The notes: generated from the sequence alone by a model not told the origin. Numbered from the stretch's first letter, positions 37,401-46,172 are shown. The stretch is 64,000 nucleotides of DNA from Bacteroides propionicifaciens DSM 19291 = JCM 14649 (GCF_000375405.1 NZ_AQWS01000006.1:1-64000); one strand, 5' to 3'. Program-made: numbers and translations.

Positions 37401-37893
37401 ACTTGGACCTAAGTTTGGCAAACGCATGAAAGCACTTGCTGCTGTCGTTGACGTCCTAGAGCAAAACCAGATTACTAGTTTAGAGAAAAATGGAACATTG
37501 GCTTTAACTTTAGCTGATGGCCCTGCAGAGCTTTCTCTAGAGGATGTAGAGGTTTACAGCGAGGATATACCAGGTTGGTTAGTTGCTAATGAGGGTTCTC
37601 TTACAATTGCTCTTGATGTAACGATTTCAGAAGAATTGCGTAAAGAGGGAATTGCTCGTGAACTAGTCAACAGAATACAAAATATTCGTAAGGCAAGTGG
37701 CTTTGAAATAACCGATAAGATTAATATTATCTTAGCTAAAAATGATATCATAAATGAGGCGGTTGAGGAAAATAAAGCCTATATTTGTGCTCAAGTTTTA
37801 GGTGAATCATTACAATTGGTAAATAATATTGATAATGGTGAAGTGTTAGACTTAGATGAGTGTACTTTAACCATACAAGTTATTAAAGCCTAA
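34471..37893 (+). CDS. ileS: Isoleucyl-tRNA synthetase, type 2, with GIHH in place of HIGH
   Basis: Class I aminoacyl-tRNA synthetase that charges tRNA-Ile. At 1140 aa it has the eukaryote-like (IleRS2) form: the N-terminal pattern FYEGPPSANG, the editing CP1 domain (WTTTPWTLPSN), then KMSKR (689-693) and no C-terminal zinc-finger cysteines. The class I HIGH motif is altered. After SANGMP the sequence is GIHH (Gly57-Ile58-His59-His60), a swap of the first and third positions of HxGH. Published work on IleRS2 enzymes with this GxHH swap links it to very strong mupirocin resistance, so this protein is predicted to be insensitive. It is first in a probable ileS-traR transcription unit, 45 nt upstream of the TraR gene. 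Confidence 0.96.
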   Translation: MSKKFTEYSQLNLSKVNQDILKKWDENQVFSKSMTEREGCPSYVFYEGPPSANGMPGIHHVMARTIKDIFCRYKTMKGFQVKRKAGWDTHGLPVELSVEKALGITKEDIGKKISVADYNAECRKDVMKYTKEWEDLTHKVGYWVDMNDPYITYDNRYIETLWWLLKQMHDKNFLYKGYTIQPYSPAAGTGLSSHELNQPGCYRDVKDTTAVAQFAIKNPKAEMTGWGKPYFIAWTTTPWTLPSNTALCVGPKIDYVAVQSFNPYTGEPITVVLAKNLLNTYFNPKAADLALSDYKEGDKLIPFKVVADYKGTDLVGMEYEQLIPWVNPGEGAFCVVSGDFVTTEDGTGIVHIAPTFGADDAQVAKDAGVPPLHLINKKGELRPMVDMTGKFYLLSELDEEFVKNHVNVELYKEFEGKFVKNAYDPKLSEDDESLDVEICMLLKKNGQTLKIEKLTHSYPHCWRTDKPVLYYPLDSWFIRSTACKDRMIELNNEINWKPESTGSGRFGKWLENLNDWNLSRSRYWGTPLPIWRNEEGTEEICIESVEHLYNEIEKSVAAGYMKSNPYADKGFVPGDYSASNYEKIDLHRPYVDDIVLVSSTGEAMKREADLIDVWFDSGAMPYAQIHYPFENKELLDNKITYPADFIAEGVDQTRGWFFTLHAIATMVFDTKAYKNVISNGLVLDKNGNKMSKRLGNGVDPFEAIEKHGSDPLRWYMVTNASPWDNLKFDEEGVDEVRRKFFGTLYNTYSFFSLYANVDGFRNEDAQVPVNERPEIDRWIISELNTLIKEVDACLEDYEPTKAGRLISDFVNDNLSNWYVRLNRKRYWGGEYSKDKIAAYQTLYTCLVEVSKLMAPISPFFADQLYHDLTSVCSSTDESVHLTLFPEYDEKLIDKQLEKQMKLAQQATSMVLALRRKVNIKVRQPLQGIMIPATDQEQKSHIEAVKSLIMNEVNVKEIKFVDETSGVLVKRVKCDFKKLGPKFGKRMKALAAVVDVLEQNQITSLEKNGTLALTLADGPAELSLEDVEVYSEDIPGWLVANEGSLTIALDVTISEELRKEGIARELVNRIQNIRKASGFEITDKINIILAKNDIINEAVEENKAYICAQVLGESLQLVNNIDNGEVLDLDECTLTIQVIKA

Positions 37894-37938
37894 TTGTAGC
37901 GATATAGCCATTTAACGAACCTTAAAAACTTATTCGCC

Positions 37939-38325
37939 ATGGCAGAAAAAACTCGTTATTCGGACGAAGAATTAGAAGAATTCCGTGCCATTATAATGGA
38001 CAAATTAGAACTTGCTCAACGGGACTACGATCTTTTGACACAAAGCATAAGAGGAACAGATGGAAACAATACTGATGATACCTCTCCAACTTACAAAGTG
38101 TTAGAAGATGGGGCAAGCACTCTTTCAAAAGAGGAGACTGGTCGCTTAGCTCAACGACAGCTTAAGTTTATTCAGGGTTTAGAAGGAGCTCTTGTGAGAA
38201 TTCGAAATAAATCTTATGGAATATGTCGTGTAACTGGAAAACTCATTCCACCTGAGCGCTTAAGAGCCGTGCCTCATGCTACGTTAAGCATAGAAGCAAA
38301 AATGGATGATCGAAAAAGAAGATAA
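37939..38325 (+). CDS. TraR/DksA-family zinc-finger-like protein
   Basis: A 128-aa protein of the TraR/DksA family. Characterised members bind in the RNA polymerase secondary channel and modulate transcription. The N-terminal half is a helical, probably coiled-coil hairpin. The C-terminal end has YGICRVTGKLIPPERLRAVPHAT, which is the family zinc-finger region split here around a single Cys. The usual four-Cys site is lost, as is common in Bacteroidota members. It lies 45 nt after ileS, in the conserved ileS-traR-lspA order known in this phylum. Its target in the cell is not established. Confidence 0.88.
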   Translation: MAEKTRYSDEELEEFRAIIMDKLELAQRDYDLLTQSIRGTDGNNTDDTSPTYKVLEDGASTLSKEETGRLAQRQLKFIQGLEGALVRIRNKSYGICRVTGKLIPPERLRAVPHATLSIEAKMDDRKRR

Positions 38326-38346
38326 TATCCATTGATAAGAATATAT

Positions 38347-38407
38347 AAAGTTGGAGGTTATCAATACGAATTAGATTTGTAGTGGATAACTTTCAACTTT
38401 TATTTTA
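38347..38407 (+). terminator. Probable terminator between traR-like gene and lspA
   Basis: The arms AAAGTTGGAGGTTATC (38347-38362) and GATAACTTTCAACTTT (38385-38400) pair with two G-T pairs around a 22-nt loop and are followed by TATTTTAT. The long loop makes termination possibly partial. Confidence 0.55.
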
Positions 38408-38448
38408 TAGAGAACTATTAAAAGAAATAATCTAACTTAAATAAATTA

Positions 38449-39066
38449 ATGGGTAAAACTTCGTCTAAGGGTAAAATGGCCTTGATTACTATTTTAGCTG
38501 TATTAATAATAGATCAAGTTCTAAAAGTATGGGTCAAAACCAATATGTATTGGCATGAGAGCATTCGTATAACCGATTGGTTTCATATCTATTTTACAGA
38601 GAATAACGGGATGGCTTTTGGTATGGAGTTTATAGGTAAACTCTTTTTAACTTCATTCCGTCTAGTAGCTGTTGTTTTAATTGGTTGGTATTTAGTAAAG
38701 ACCATCAAGGAGCAGAAAAAGAGAGGATATATCATTTGTATTGCTTTGATTTTTGCTGGTGCTATGGGAAATATTATAGATAGTGTGTTCTATGGCGTTC
38801 TATTTAATGATAGTACGTACTCTCAAATCGCAACATTCATGCCCGAAGGGGGAGGATATGCTCCACTTCTATACGGTAGAGTAGTCGATATGTTTTACTT
38901 TCCTATCATTGATACTACTTGGCCTCAATGGTTGCCTTATTTGGGTGGAGATCGGTTTATCTTCTTTAGTCCAATCTTTAACTTTGCCGATGCTGCTATT
39001 AGCTGTGGAATGATTGCATTGTTGATATTTTACGGTAAGTATTTGAATAAAACTGTTTCAAAATAA
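38449..39066 (+). CDS. lspA: Signal peptidase II (lipoprotein)
   Basis: Inner-membrane aspartyl protease that removes signal peptides from prolipoproteins. Four hydrophobic segments are present. The catalytic pair fits Asp111 in GNIIDS and Asp181 in FNFADAAIS. At 205 aa it is longer than E. coli LspA (164 aa), with an insertion between the third and fourth helices, as seen in Bacteroidota. The many lipobox proteins in this window (Cys18 of the large kinase, TamL, the glycosidase, others) are its likely substrates. The next gene, itself a lipoprotein, begins 9 nt later, so the two are almost certainly cotranscribed. Confidence 0.94.
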   Translation: MGKTSSKGKMALITILAVLIIDQVLKVWVKTNMYWHESIRITDWFHIYFTENNGMAFGMEFIGKLFLTSFRLVAVVLIGWYLVKTIKEQKKRGYIICIALIFAGAMGNIIDSVFYGVLFNDSTYSQIATFMPEGGGYAPLLYGRVVDMFYFPIIDTTWPQWLPYLGGDRFIFFSPIFNFADAAISCGMIALLIFYGKYLNKTVSK

Positions 39067-39075
39067 AACCATCTG

Positions 39076-39939
39076 ATGCATATGTTTTCTAAAATAGCCT
39101 CTATTCTCGTACTGCTAGTTGTTTTTGTCGCTTGTAAACCACAAAAACCTAGTGATGTGTTACCTCCAGAGAAGATGGAGTCCTTCTTATATGATTTTCA
39201 TATAGCTAAGGCTATCGGAGATGACGAAGAGTACACCAAGCGTTATACGCGTGAATATTACATTGATTATGTTTACGCTAAACACAATATAACCAAAGAG
39301 CAATTTGACTATTCGTTGAAGTGGTATACACGCCATATTGACGATATTGCGAAGATTTATGAAAATGTAAGTACCCGACTCTCTGCACAAAAAGATGAAA
39401 TAGATCAATTAGTAGCTTGGCAATACGATGTACCATTAACTACAATTTCAGGAGATAGTGTAGATGTTTGGGCATGGCATCGTGTTTATCGTCTAAACGG
39501 TAAGCCACTTAACAATAAAGTGACCTTTACCCTACCTATCGATTCAAACTTTTATGAGAAAGATAAGATTGAGTGGAATGTTCACTTCAATTTCTCAGAC
39601 GAGCAAGCACTTGACTCTTTGACTTTTGCTGTAATGCAATTGGGGCTTCAATTTGAAAATGACTCGCTATTATTAAAAACTGAAACTGTTAGTGGTACAG
39701 GCAATAAGAGATTGATTTTGCAGTCGGATAGCTTAGGACCAATTAAGAATATTAAAGGTTTTATTTATTTACCTCCTCAAAGCAAAGATTCACGAATGTT
39801 GATCGACTCGATATCGATGATGCGTTACCACTTTAAGAATGACTCTATTATTATAGATGAGCTTACGGGAGAAGCAATTTTACCTTCTGATTCAACTCAG
39901 GTAAAAGCATCGAATCCTGAGGATAATAAAACAGAGTAA
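39076..39939 (+). CDS. DUF4296-domain lipoprotein
   Basis: A 287-aa predicted lipoprotein. The signal sequence ends in VVFVACK, and the lipidated Cys is at about residue 20. The first 110 residues match the DUF4296 pattern: LPPEKMESFLYDFHIAKA, then a helical pair with a conserved YIDYVYAKHNIT segment. The rest is predicted beta-rich and unassigned. DUF4296 genes lie directly downstream of lspA in many Bacteroidota, which points to a role at the cell envelope, but no function is known. The start could also be the second Met (MFSK), two codons later. Confidence 0.8.
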   Translation: MHMFSKIASILVLLVVFVACKPQKPSDVLPPEKMESFLYDFHIAKAIGDDEEYTKRYTREYYIDYVYAKHNITKEQFDYSLKWYTRHIDDIAKIYENVSTRLSAQKDEIDQLVAWQYDVPLTTISGDSVDVWAWHRVYRLNGKPLNNKVTFTLPIDSNFYEKDKIEWNVHFNFSDEQALDSLTFAVMQLGLQFENDSLLLKTETVSGTGNKRLILQSDSLGPIKNIKGFIYLPPQSKDSRMLIDSISMMRYHFKNDSIIIDELTGEAILPSDSTQVKASNPEDNKTE

Positions 39940-39976
39940 GATGTTATAAATGAATCCCCAATAATGAAGGGTACAG

Positions 39977-40032
39977 ATATAAACAAATATGCGAGAATAG
40001 ATTCAAGTCTATTCTCGCATATTTGTTTATAT
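39977..40032. terminator. Bidirectional terminator between convergent genes
   Basis: A perfect 24-bp stem (39977-40000 with 40009-40032) with an 8-nt loop, one of the longest hairpins in the window. It lies between the lipoprotein gene and the methyltransferase gene. Confidence 0.92.
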
Positions 40033-40047
40033 AATAAGAATTTATGT

Positions 40048-40809
40048 TTAGCCACGAGCCTGTCTTCTAAACTCAGCACAGGTGATGGCAGTGGCAATAG
40101 CAACATTGAGTGATTCAGCAGATTCACGATTGACCGGATGATTTGGAATGTACAATCTATCAGTTACTAATTGCTCAAGTTCAGGACTGATGCCTTTACC
40201 TTCATTTCCCATAATTATGATGCCTCTACTACTCAATGATTTGTCGTATAGGTCATCACCGTCTAAGAATGTTCCGTAGATGGGTATATTGGTATCGAGT
40301 GAATTGATAAGCTCTTTTAGACAAACGTAATATACTTTGACACGAGCCATACCGCCCATAGTAGCCTGAATAGTCTTGGTATTGAATATATCGGCTGTAT
40401 CGAATGAGCAAAATACATGTTCAATGCCAAACCAATCGGCCAATCGAATGATTGTGCCTAAGTTACCAGGGTCTTGCACACCATCGAGCGCTAGGCAAAG
40501 CCCCTTATTTATTTCTCGCACGTCGTATTGGTAGGTCGGTTGCTTGAAAAGGGCAATGACTTGTTGTGGTGTTTTAAGCGCACTAGCCTTGCTCAGTTCT
40601 TCTTGAGTGATTTCGTAAACTTCGTCGGCCTTATAGGTTGGATGAGCCCTTAGCCACTCTTTAGTAGCAGCAATTAGGTGGCAGTCAAAATAATTATACA
40701 GTTCATCAACAAGCTTGGGGCCTTCGGCAACAAACAAACCAAACTCTTTTCTGTACTTCTTTTGCTCCAATGAGCGGATAAATTTTATCTTAGTTTTGCC
40801 AATAGCCAT
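40048..40809 (-). CDS. SpoU/TrmH-family 2'-O-ribose RNA methyltransferase
   Basis: SAM-dependent methyltransferase of the SPOUT class that modifies rRNA or tRNA. The N-terminal substrate-binding domain includes FVAEGPKLVDEL. The catalytic domain has the three SpoU motifs: LDGVQDPGNLGTIIRLADWFG (motif 1, split by its Asn-Leu-Gly core), MGNEGKGIS (motif 2) and IPNHPVNRESAESLNVA (motif 3, with the Ser/Asn core). The 253-aa length is normal. The nucleotide target is not decided by sequence. RlmB- or TrmH-like roles are both possible. It is divergent from tamL, sharing a 180-bp intergenic region. Confidence 0.92.
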   Translation of the reverse strand: MAIGKTKIKFIRSLEQKKYRKEFGLFVAEGPKLVDELYNYFDCHLIAATKEWLRAHPTYKADEVYEITQEELSKASALKTPQQVIALFKQPTYQYDVREINKGLCLALDGVQDPGNLGTIIRLADWFGIEHVFCSFDTADIFNTKTIQATMGGMARVKVYYVCLKELINSLDTNIPIYGTFLDGDDLYDKSLSSRGIIIMGNEGKGISPELEQLVTDRLYIPNHPVNRESAESLNVAIATAITCAEFRRQARG

Positions 40810-40840
40810 AACACATGTATTAATTGAAATAAATGAATTG

Positions 40841-40848
40841 CAAATTTA
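40841..40848 (-). promoter_or_regulatory. -7 element of the methyltransferase promoter
   Basis: TAAATTTG on the minus strand matches the consensus and lies about 32 nt upstream of the ATG. No good TTTG was seen at -33. Confidence 0.5.
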
Positions 40849-40928
40849 ACGAATCTCACTAGGCTTTGCCCATTAAAGTCGCAATTTTATTTATGTCTCT
40901 TAAATATAGTACAGTAGCCGACTATAAA

Positions 40929-40960
40929 TTTTAACAAGCCGAAAAGAGGTATTATCTTTG
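40929..40960 (+). promoter_or_regulatory. tamL promoter
   Basis: TATCTTTG (40953-40960) with TTTT (40929-40932) at 20-nt spacing. The predicted start lies about 25 nt before the tamL ATG. Confidence 0.55.
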
Positions 40961-40991
40961 TTCTAAAATAACCCTACTATAATAATCGTAT

Positions 40992-43298
40992 ATGCGGAGC
41001 TTTTCATCTCTGATTTTCATTCTACTATCCCTGATACTGTTTTCGGCCTGTTCGACAACTAAGTTTGTCCCACAGGGTGAATATCTTCTTGATGAGGTGA
41101 AAATATCAAGTGATGATAAATCTATTAAGCCCAGCGAAATGCGTGTTTATGTTCGTCAACATCCCAATACACGTTGGTTTAGTATATTTAAGACTCCACT
41201 TTATGTGTATAATATGTCGGGGAAAAAGCATCCTAATCGCTGGTACAATAAGTTTTTTAGAAAGATCGGAGATGCACCAGTTATTTACAACCAATCCGAT
41301 GCTGATCGTTCAAGGTTTGAGATTCTGAAAGCCGTACAAAATATGGGATATCTTGGTGCAACAGTGCAGCAACATATTACGACTAAGAAAAAGAAGCTCA
41401 CTTTGTCATTTGATATAGATGCTGGAGAGCCTTATATAGTTCGTAATGTCTCAAGATTAATCAATGACTCTCATATTGATAGTTTACTGCAAGGAGATTC
41501 AGTAAATTCACTCCTAAAGCCAGGTATGAACCTGAATGTTTCTGTACTTGATGCTGAAAGGGACCGTATAACACGAAAGCTTGCTAACGAAGGATATTAT
41601 AAGTTTAATAAAGACTATATATCCTATCATGCCGATACGGTACTAAATAGCCGTGAAGTTGATCTTACACTTCATTTGCATGCCTATCGTGATAAACTCT
41701 CCAACGAAATCAAACTGCATCCTCAATATAATGTCAATAGTGTGAGCTTTATTGCTAACTACGATTTGCTTGAGTCGGCTAGTATTGAATCTATCTCAAT
41801 CAATGACTCTGTGCATTATAAAGGTATCCCAATATATTTTAAGGATAAGCTTTATATGAGGCCCAAAATCATTGCTGAAGCTTCGGCAATCAAAGCTGAC
41901 ACGCTCTATAATGCTTCACAAGTACAGCGTACCTATAATAATCTAGGAAGATTCAGTGCCCTAAAATATACGAATATCAACTTTGTGGAGAATGCTTTGG
42001 ACAGCACTCTACTCAATGCTTATATTCTTTTGACCCGTGCAAAAGATAAATCGGTAAGCTTTGAGATTGATGGAACCAATTCAGCTGGAGATTTGGGGGC
42101 AGCTGCGGCCGTTTCTTTTCAACACCGCAATTTATTCAAAGGTTCTGAGACCTTTAATGCTCGTCTTCGAGGAGCTTTTGAGGCTATAAGCAATTTGCCA
42201 GGGTATGATAAGAGAAACTACAACGAGCTGGGAGCCGAAACCAGTATTACCTTTCCACGATTCTTATTTCCTTTTCTCTCATCAGACTTTAGACAGAAGA
42301 TTAGAGCCAATACAGAGTTTGGTCTTCAGTATAATTATCAAAGACGTCCCGAGTTTTCTCGAATCCAAACTTCAGGAAATTGGAGTTACAAGTGGCAGAA
42401 AAAGACTGGACAGCAATTTCGGATTGATCTCTTAGATATTAACTACCTCTATATGCCCACTATTTCGGAGAAGTTTAAGAATGACTACCTGAATAATGGG
42501 AATAATTATATTCTTGAATACAACTACAAGGATCGATTAATCTTAAGTACGGGCTTTAGTTATACCTACAATAGCTTACAAATGACAGGCTTTGGTAAGG
42601 TTCCAAACAAGAGTTCATATACGCTTCGTTTTGGTGTGGAGTCGGCAGGTAATCTGCTGTATGCAATTTCCAACATGGTTAACTCTAATAAAAACAGTGA
42701 TGGCGAATACAAACTGCTAAGCATTCCTTATGCTCAATACCTGAAGGGCGATTTCAGCATTGCTCGCAACTTGGTGGTTGATGAGCGCAACTCTGTTGTG
42801 TTTTATATGAGTCTTGGATTGGCTTATCCATATGGTAACGCAGGAGTTATTCCGTTTGAGAAACGCTACTTCGCTGGTGGAGCTAACAGTGTACGTGGTT
42901 GGTCCGTGCGTAGGTTAGGGCCAGGGTCTTTTTCTGGTGATGGTAACTTCTTAAACCATTCGGGAGACATTAAGCTTGATCTGAGTGTTGAGTATCGTAC
43001 CAAGTTATTCTGGTTGTTGCGTGGGGCCTTCTTTATTGACGCTGGTAATATTTGGACCATCCGTGAATATGACTCTCAACCTGGTGGACAATTTCTATTT
43101 AATAAATTCTACAAACAGATTGCTGTAGCTTATGGTCTAGGGCTTCGTTTCGACTTTGATTTCTTTGTTATTCGTCTTGATGGGGGAATGAAGGCAATTA
43201 ACCCCGAATACGAAAGGGGTAGAGGGAAGTATCCAATCATTCGCCCAAGCTTGAAGCGTGATTTCGCTTTTCATTTTGCTGTAGGGTATCCATTTTGA
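40992..43298 (+). CDS. tamL: TamL-type lipidated Omp85 outer-membrane protein
   Basis: Outer-membrane Omp85-superfamily protein related to TamA, implicated in insertion of outer-membrane proteins or lipid traffic. The N-terminus is a lipoprotein signal ending FSACS (Cys20). This lipidation defines the Bacteroidota TamL group. The first 400 residues contain POTRA-like domains. The C-terminal part is a 16-strand-type surface antigen barrel, with a conserved gate motif VRGW after FAGGANS and a final strand ending in Phe. The 768-aa length fits TamL. No TamB-like gene is adjacent. It is divergent from the RNA methyltransferase gene, a pairing seen in the phylum. Confidence 0.88.
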   Translation: MRSFSSLIFILLSLILFSACSTTKFVPQGEYLLDEVKISSDDKSIKPSEMRVYVRQHPNTRWFSIFKTPLYVYNMSGKKHPNRWYNKFFRKIGDAPVIYNQSDADRSRFEILKAVQNMGYLGATVQQHITTKKKKLTLSFDIDAGEPYIVRNVSRLINDSHIDSLLQGDSVNSLLKPGMNLNVSVLDAERDRITRKLANEGYYKFNKDYISYHADTVLNSREVDLTLHLHAYRDKLSNEIKLHPQYNVNSVSFIANYDLLESASIESISINDSVHYKGIPIYFKDKLYMRPKIIAEASAIKADTLYNASQVQRTYNNLGRFSALKYTNINFVENALDSTLLNAYILLTRAKDKSVSFEIDGTNSAGDLGAAAAVSFQHRNLFKGSETFNARLRGAFEAISNLPGYDKRNYNELGAETSITFPRFLFPFLSSDFRQKIRANTEFGLQYNYQRRPEFSRIQTSGNWSYKWQKKTGQQFRIDLLDINYLYMPTISEKFKNDYLNNGNNYILEYNYKDRLILSTGFSYTYNSLQMTGFGKVPNKSSYTLRFGVESAGNLLYAISNMVNSNKNSDGEYKLLSIPYAQYLKGDFSIARNLVVDERNSVVFYMSLGLAYPYGNAGVIPFEKRYFAGGANSVRGWSVRRLGPGSFSGDGNFLNHSGDIKLDLSVEYRTKLFWLLRGAFFIDAGNIWTIREYDSQPGGQFLFNKFYKQIAVAYGLGLRFDFDFFVIRLDGGMKAINPEYERGRGKYPIIRPSLKRDFAFHFAVGYPF

Positions 43299-43345
43299 TG
43301 CTACTTTGCTAATTCGATTAGGATACGAGAACTGTAATTACATAA

Positions 43346-43385
43346 ATAAAGCCATAACATGACACATGCTATGGCTTTTATATTT
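43346..43385. terminator. Bidirectional terminator between tamL and doxX-like gene
   Basis: A 14-bp stem with one mismatch (43348-43361 with 43365-43378) and a 3-nt loop lies between convergent genes. Confidence 0.8.
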
Positions 43386-43401
43386 GGAATATACTATTGA
43401 T

Positions 43402-43869
43402 TTAAGCTCGTGGACTTCTTAATCTGCTTCTCTTATTCTTACGACCTAAATAATTACCTATTACATAATCTACAGAGAATTTCCCTGGTCCAGCAAACAA
43501 TAATACTACAAACATCGATAAATATATGAATGCTAGTTCACGCGTTGCGAATGGATCAGAACCGTGCACAACAAAATAAGCAATAAACATGGTCACTATC
43601 ATTGGGATAATTGATAATCGAAAGAAAAATCCTAGGATGAAGCCAAATGAACAAATTAGCTCCCCAAAAATAGCCAAGACAAGAGATGACCGACTAGAAA
43701 TATTGAGAGGGTCAGGAAATGAATTTTGCAACAATTCAAAGTTAGACCATTTAGCCAAACCATGGTTAAGAAACAATACTCCAAAGATTATCCTCAATGC
43801 TAATAGAAGTAAATTGTAACTGTTGCACATGGATTTATGCGGAAATAAAATTTTCAATACGATGTTCAT
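43402..43869 (-). CDS. DoxX-family membrane protein
   Basis: A 155-aa protein with four predicted transmembrane helices (about 20-38, 60-80, 85-105 and 110-130). The family pattern LALRIIFGVLFLNHGLAKW appears at the first helix, where the HG(L)AK motif is typical of DoxX. Related proteins take part in quinone-linked or oxidative-stress-associated membrane complexes, but the reaction is not known here. It is monocistronic and convergent with tamL. A 15-residue basic stretch at the start precedes the first helix, so a later Met (MCNSY, residue 14) is also possible as the start. Confidence 0.8.
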   Translation of the reverse strand: MNIVLKILFPHKSMCNSYNLLLLALRIIFGVLFLNHGLAKWSNFELLQNSFPDPLNISSRSSLVLAIFGELICSFGFILGFFFRLSIIPMIVTMFIAYFVVHGSDPFATRELAFIYLSMFVVLLFAGPGKFSVDYVIGNYLGRKNKRSRLRSPRA

Positions 43870-44670
43870 GTTTTTTATCTTAGGAAGTTATGATTCATAA
43901 ATTTATAAATACTTATCAAATAAAGTACTATGTTTTCGCTATTATTAACCTATAAAGTATGCCTAGTAGCTGACGTAGTTTTGGCCAGTTGGTTATTCCT
44001 GGAAATATAACTATCCTAAGGCCAAAGGCTTGTGCAAACTAGGAGTTCCATTGATTGTTAATATTATTACTTGACAAGTATATTGGATAGATGAAATAAT
44101 GTAAAAGTATAAATTCTATATCATTGCATTTGTGTTGCAATGGAGTCTTGATTCAATTACAATACGATTGTTCAAATTAACTTTCTTACAGACTTATATT
44201 TATCCTGATTTGGTCTAAATGTCTTTAAAATGACTTTCCTTATATCAAGCTTATCGATTCGCTAGCAACAACTAATATTGTATTCGTAAAGCTTAAACGT
44301 GAATTATACTTCTACCTTATCATGACATATTAGATTTGGATAATCGTATAATAAATAAGAATTAAATAAAGTTCTACTGCAATATAAGCCTTACAAGCTT
44401 ATGAAATTATATTTACATCGGATATGAATTGCATTCGATCACTGAAGTGCAACTGAAATTTATTTGGTATAGTTTCTGCTTTCTGATCTTATAGAGTAAT
44501 CTTTAATCTTGTATTTATTAAAATATGTAGAAATAAGTGACTCTTTTACTAAACAAATCAGATCATATAATAGTTATTTATTACAAGTTCAAAAGATGGG
44601 CTATTATTGTGGTTCGAACCATAAAGACAAAGCCGTGTAAAGATGTATTTAATTATAAAATAAAGAAGAT
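43870..44670. other. 800-bp gene-free region
   Basis: Very AT-rich with no supportable ORF on either strand. TAGATTTG (44331-44338) resembles a -7 element, and a 12-nt palindrome TGGTTCGAACCA (44610-44621) lies 50 nt before the next ORF and could be a regulatory site. GACGTAGTT near 43973 recurs near 18154. I see no tRNA fold, riboswitch or mobile-element end. The length is unusual for this gene-dense window. Confidence 0.45.
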
Positions 44671-45180
44671 ATGAAAAAGGTGTTAATCCTATGTGCAACA
44701 ATATTTATGTTATCTGCTTGCAGTGGAAACCGAAGTAAATCGAGTGAAGGTAGTGTATTCTCGACCGAGGAAGTGAAAAAATTTATCGATGACACCTCTA
44801 AAGATGCAGCTAAGTTTACTTCAGAGCAATGGGTAAAATTAGAAAAAGAATATGAGGATTTGCTCAAGAAAGCAAATGAAGCAGGTGACAAGCTTAGCAA
44901 TGAAGATAGAGAGACATTAGGGCGTCTTAAGAAGACATTTGAAGCTAAGAAGGCCGAAGGTCAGAAATCAATAAAAGATTTTAAGGACAAGACCTTAGAC
45001 GCAATGGGCGATATGAAAGACGACTTTAATGAGTCAATTAATGATGAGGTAGATAAAGCAAGCAAGTCTGTAGACAAGCAGCTTGAGAACTCTAAAAAAG
45101 AAGCAGCTCAGCAGATTGAAAAAGCTCAAAAGTCAGCTAATAAGAAAATTGATGAGGTTAGTGATACGTTATCTAAGTAA
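44671..45180 (+). CDS. Coiled-coil lipoprotein, unknown function
   Basis: A 169-aa predicted lipoprotein whose signal ends LSACS (Cys17). The mature part is Lys/Glu/Asp-rich and almost entirely helical, with heptad-like patterns from about residue 35 to 165 (for example KLEKEYEDLLKKA and later QIEKAQKSANKKI). It has no Cys apart from the lipidated one and no catalytic motif. Low-complexity helical lipoproteins of this type may act as spacers or tethers between membrane and cell wall, which is inference. The gene lies 58 nt before the DUF3078 barrel gene, in the same direction, so an operon is likely. Confidence 0.75.
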   Translation: MKKVLILCATIFMLSACSGNRSKSSEGSVFSTEEVKKFIDDTSKDAAKFTSEQWVKLEKEYEDLLKKANEAGDKLSNEDRETLGRLKKTFEAKKAEGQKSIKDFKDKTLDAMGDMKDDFNESINDEVDKASKSVDKQLENSKKEAAQQIEKAQKSANKKIDEVSDTLSK

Positions 45181-45238
45181 AATATAGATAACTCAAGATA
45201 ATAAGCTAAACACATTCATCTATAATCAAAAAAGGAAC

Positions 45239-46111
45239 ATGAAAAAAGGATTGATTTTAGGATTGGGTTTAATGATAGGAAGTTTATCGTTTGCCCAAGA
45301 TATTGAAAATAAAACATGGACATTCAAAGGTGTAACAGGGTTAAATGCATCGCAAACAGCTTTAGTTAACTGGTCTGCTGGTGGGAATAACACTGTTGCA
45401 ATCAATGGTTTTTTAAATCTCAGTGCTAACTACAAAAAGGACAAGTATTTTTGGAACAATAATCTCTCAACCGAGTATGGTAGTACTTATACTAAGAGCA
45501 ATGGTTGGGTAAAAAGTGTGGATAGATTGCAATTGACAACTACTTTTGGATATCAAATTGCAACTAAATGGTACTTAGCTACGCTCGCAGATTTTAAAAC
45601 TCAATATGACAAAGGATATAATAAGCCTGAGGATGAAAATTACATTTCAAAGTTCATGGCACCAGGCTACTTGAATATATCCGTTGGTTTTGATTATAAG
45701 CCTTCTAGTGCGCTCTCTGTCTATTTATCTCCAATCAATGCGAAAATGACTTTTGTCGCAGATAAATACCTTTCTGACATAGGTGCTTTTGGTGTAACTA
45801 AGGGCGATCGCTTTAAAATAGAAGCTGGAGCTTTGGCTAGAGGGACTTACACAAAAGAGATTATGGAGAATGTGACACTTATAACTAAGCTTGAATTATT
45901 CTCTGCATATAATAATCATTTTGGGAATATCGATGTTAACTGGGAAAACATCATTAACATGAAAGTTAATAAATTCCTAAATGCTAATATTCATACTAAT
46001 CTAGTATATGATAATGATGTTAGAGAATATGATACAGCTGGGAATGTGGTAAAAGGACCTCGTGTTCAATTCAAAGAGATGATTGGTGTAGGCATTGCTT
46101 ATAACTTCTAA
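45239..46111 (+). CDS. DUF3078 outer-membrane beta-barrel protein
   Basis: A 290-aa secreted protein with signal peptide residues 1-19 (cleavage SFA|Q). The mature protein matches the DUF3078 family: NWSAGGNNTVAING near residue 45, alternating hydrophobic strands, and a C-terminal strand ending in an aromatic residue (AYNF). It is predicted to sit in the outer membrane as a barrel. Function of DUF3078 is unknown. It follows the coiled-coil lipoprotein gene by 58 nt and is closed by a terminator. The pair may form an envelope unit, but I have no evidence of physical interaction. Confidence 0.85.
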   Translation: MKKGLILGLGLMIGSLSFAQDIENKTWTFKGVTGLNASQTALVNWSAGGNNTVAINGFLNLSANYKKDKYFWNNNLSTEYGSTYTKSNGWVKSVDRLQLTTTFGYQIATKWYLATLADFKTQYDKGYNKPEDENYISKFMAPGYLNISVGFDYKPSSALSVYLSPINAKMTFVADKYLSDIGAFGVTKGDRFKIEAGALARGTYTKEIMENVTLITKLELFSAYNNHFGNIDVNWENIINMKVNKFLNANIHTNLVYDNDVREYDTAGNVVKGPRVQFKEMIGVGIAYNF

Positions 46112-46132
46112 ATAGACTTAGCTGAATAATAT

Positions 46133-46172
46133 AATAGCGAGATTCTTAGCAATTAAGGATCTCGCTATTTTT
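46133..46172 (+). terminator. Terminator of the DUF3078 gene
   Basis: A 16-bp stem (46133-46148 with 46154-46169, including one G-T pair) with a 5-nt loop and TTTTTA next to it. Confidence 0.85.
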
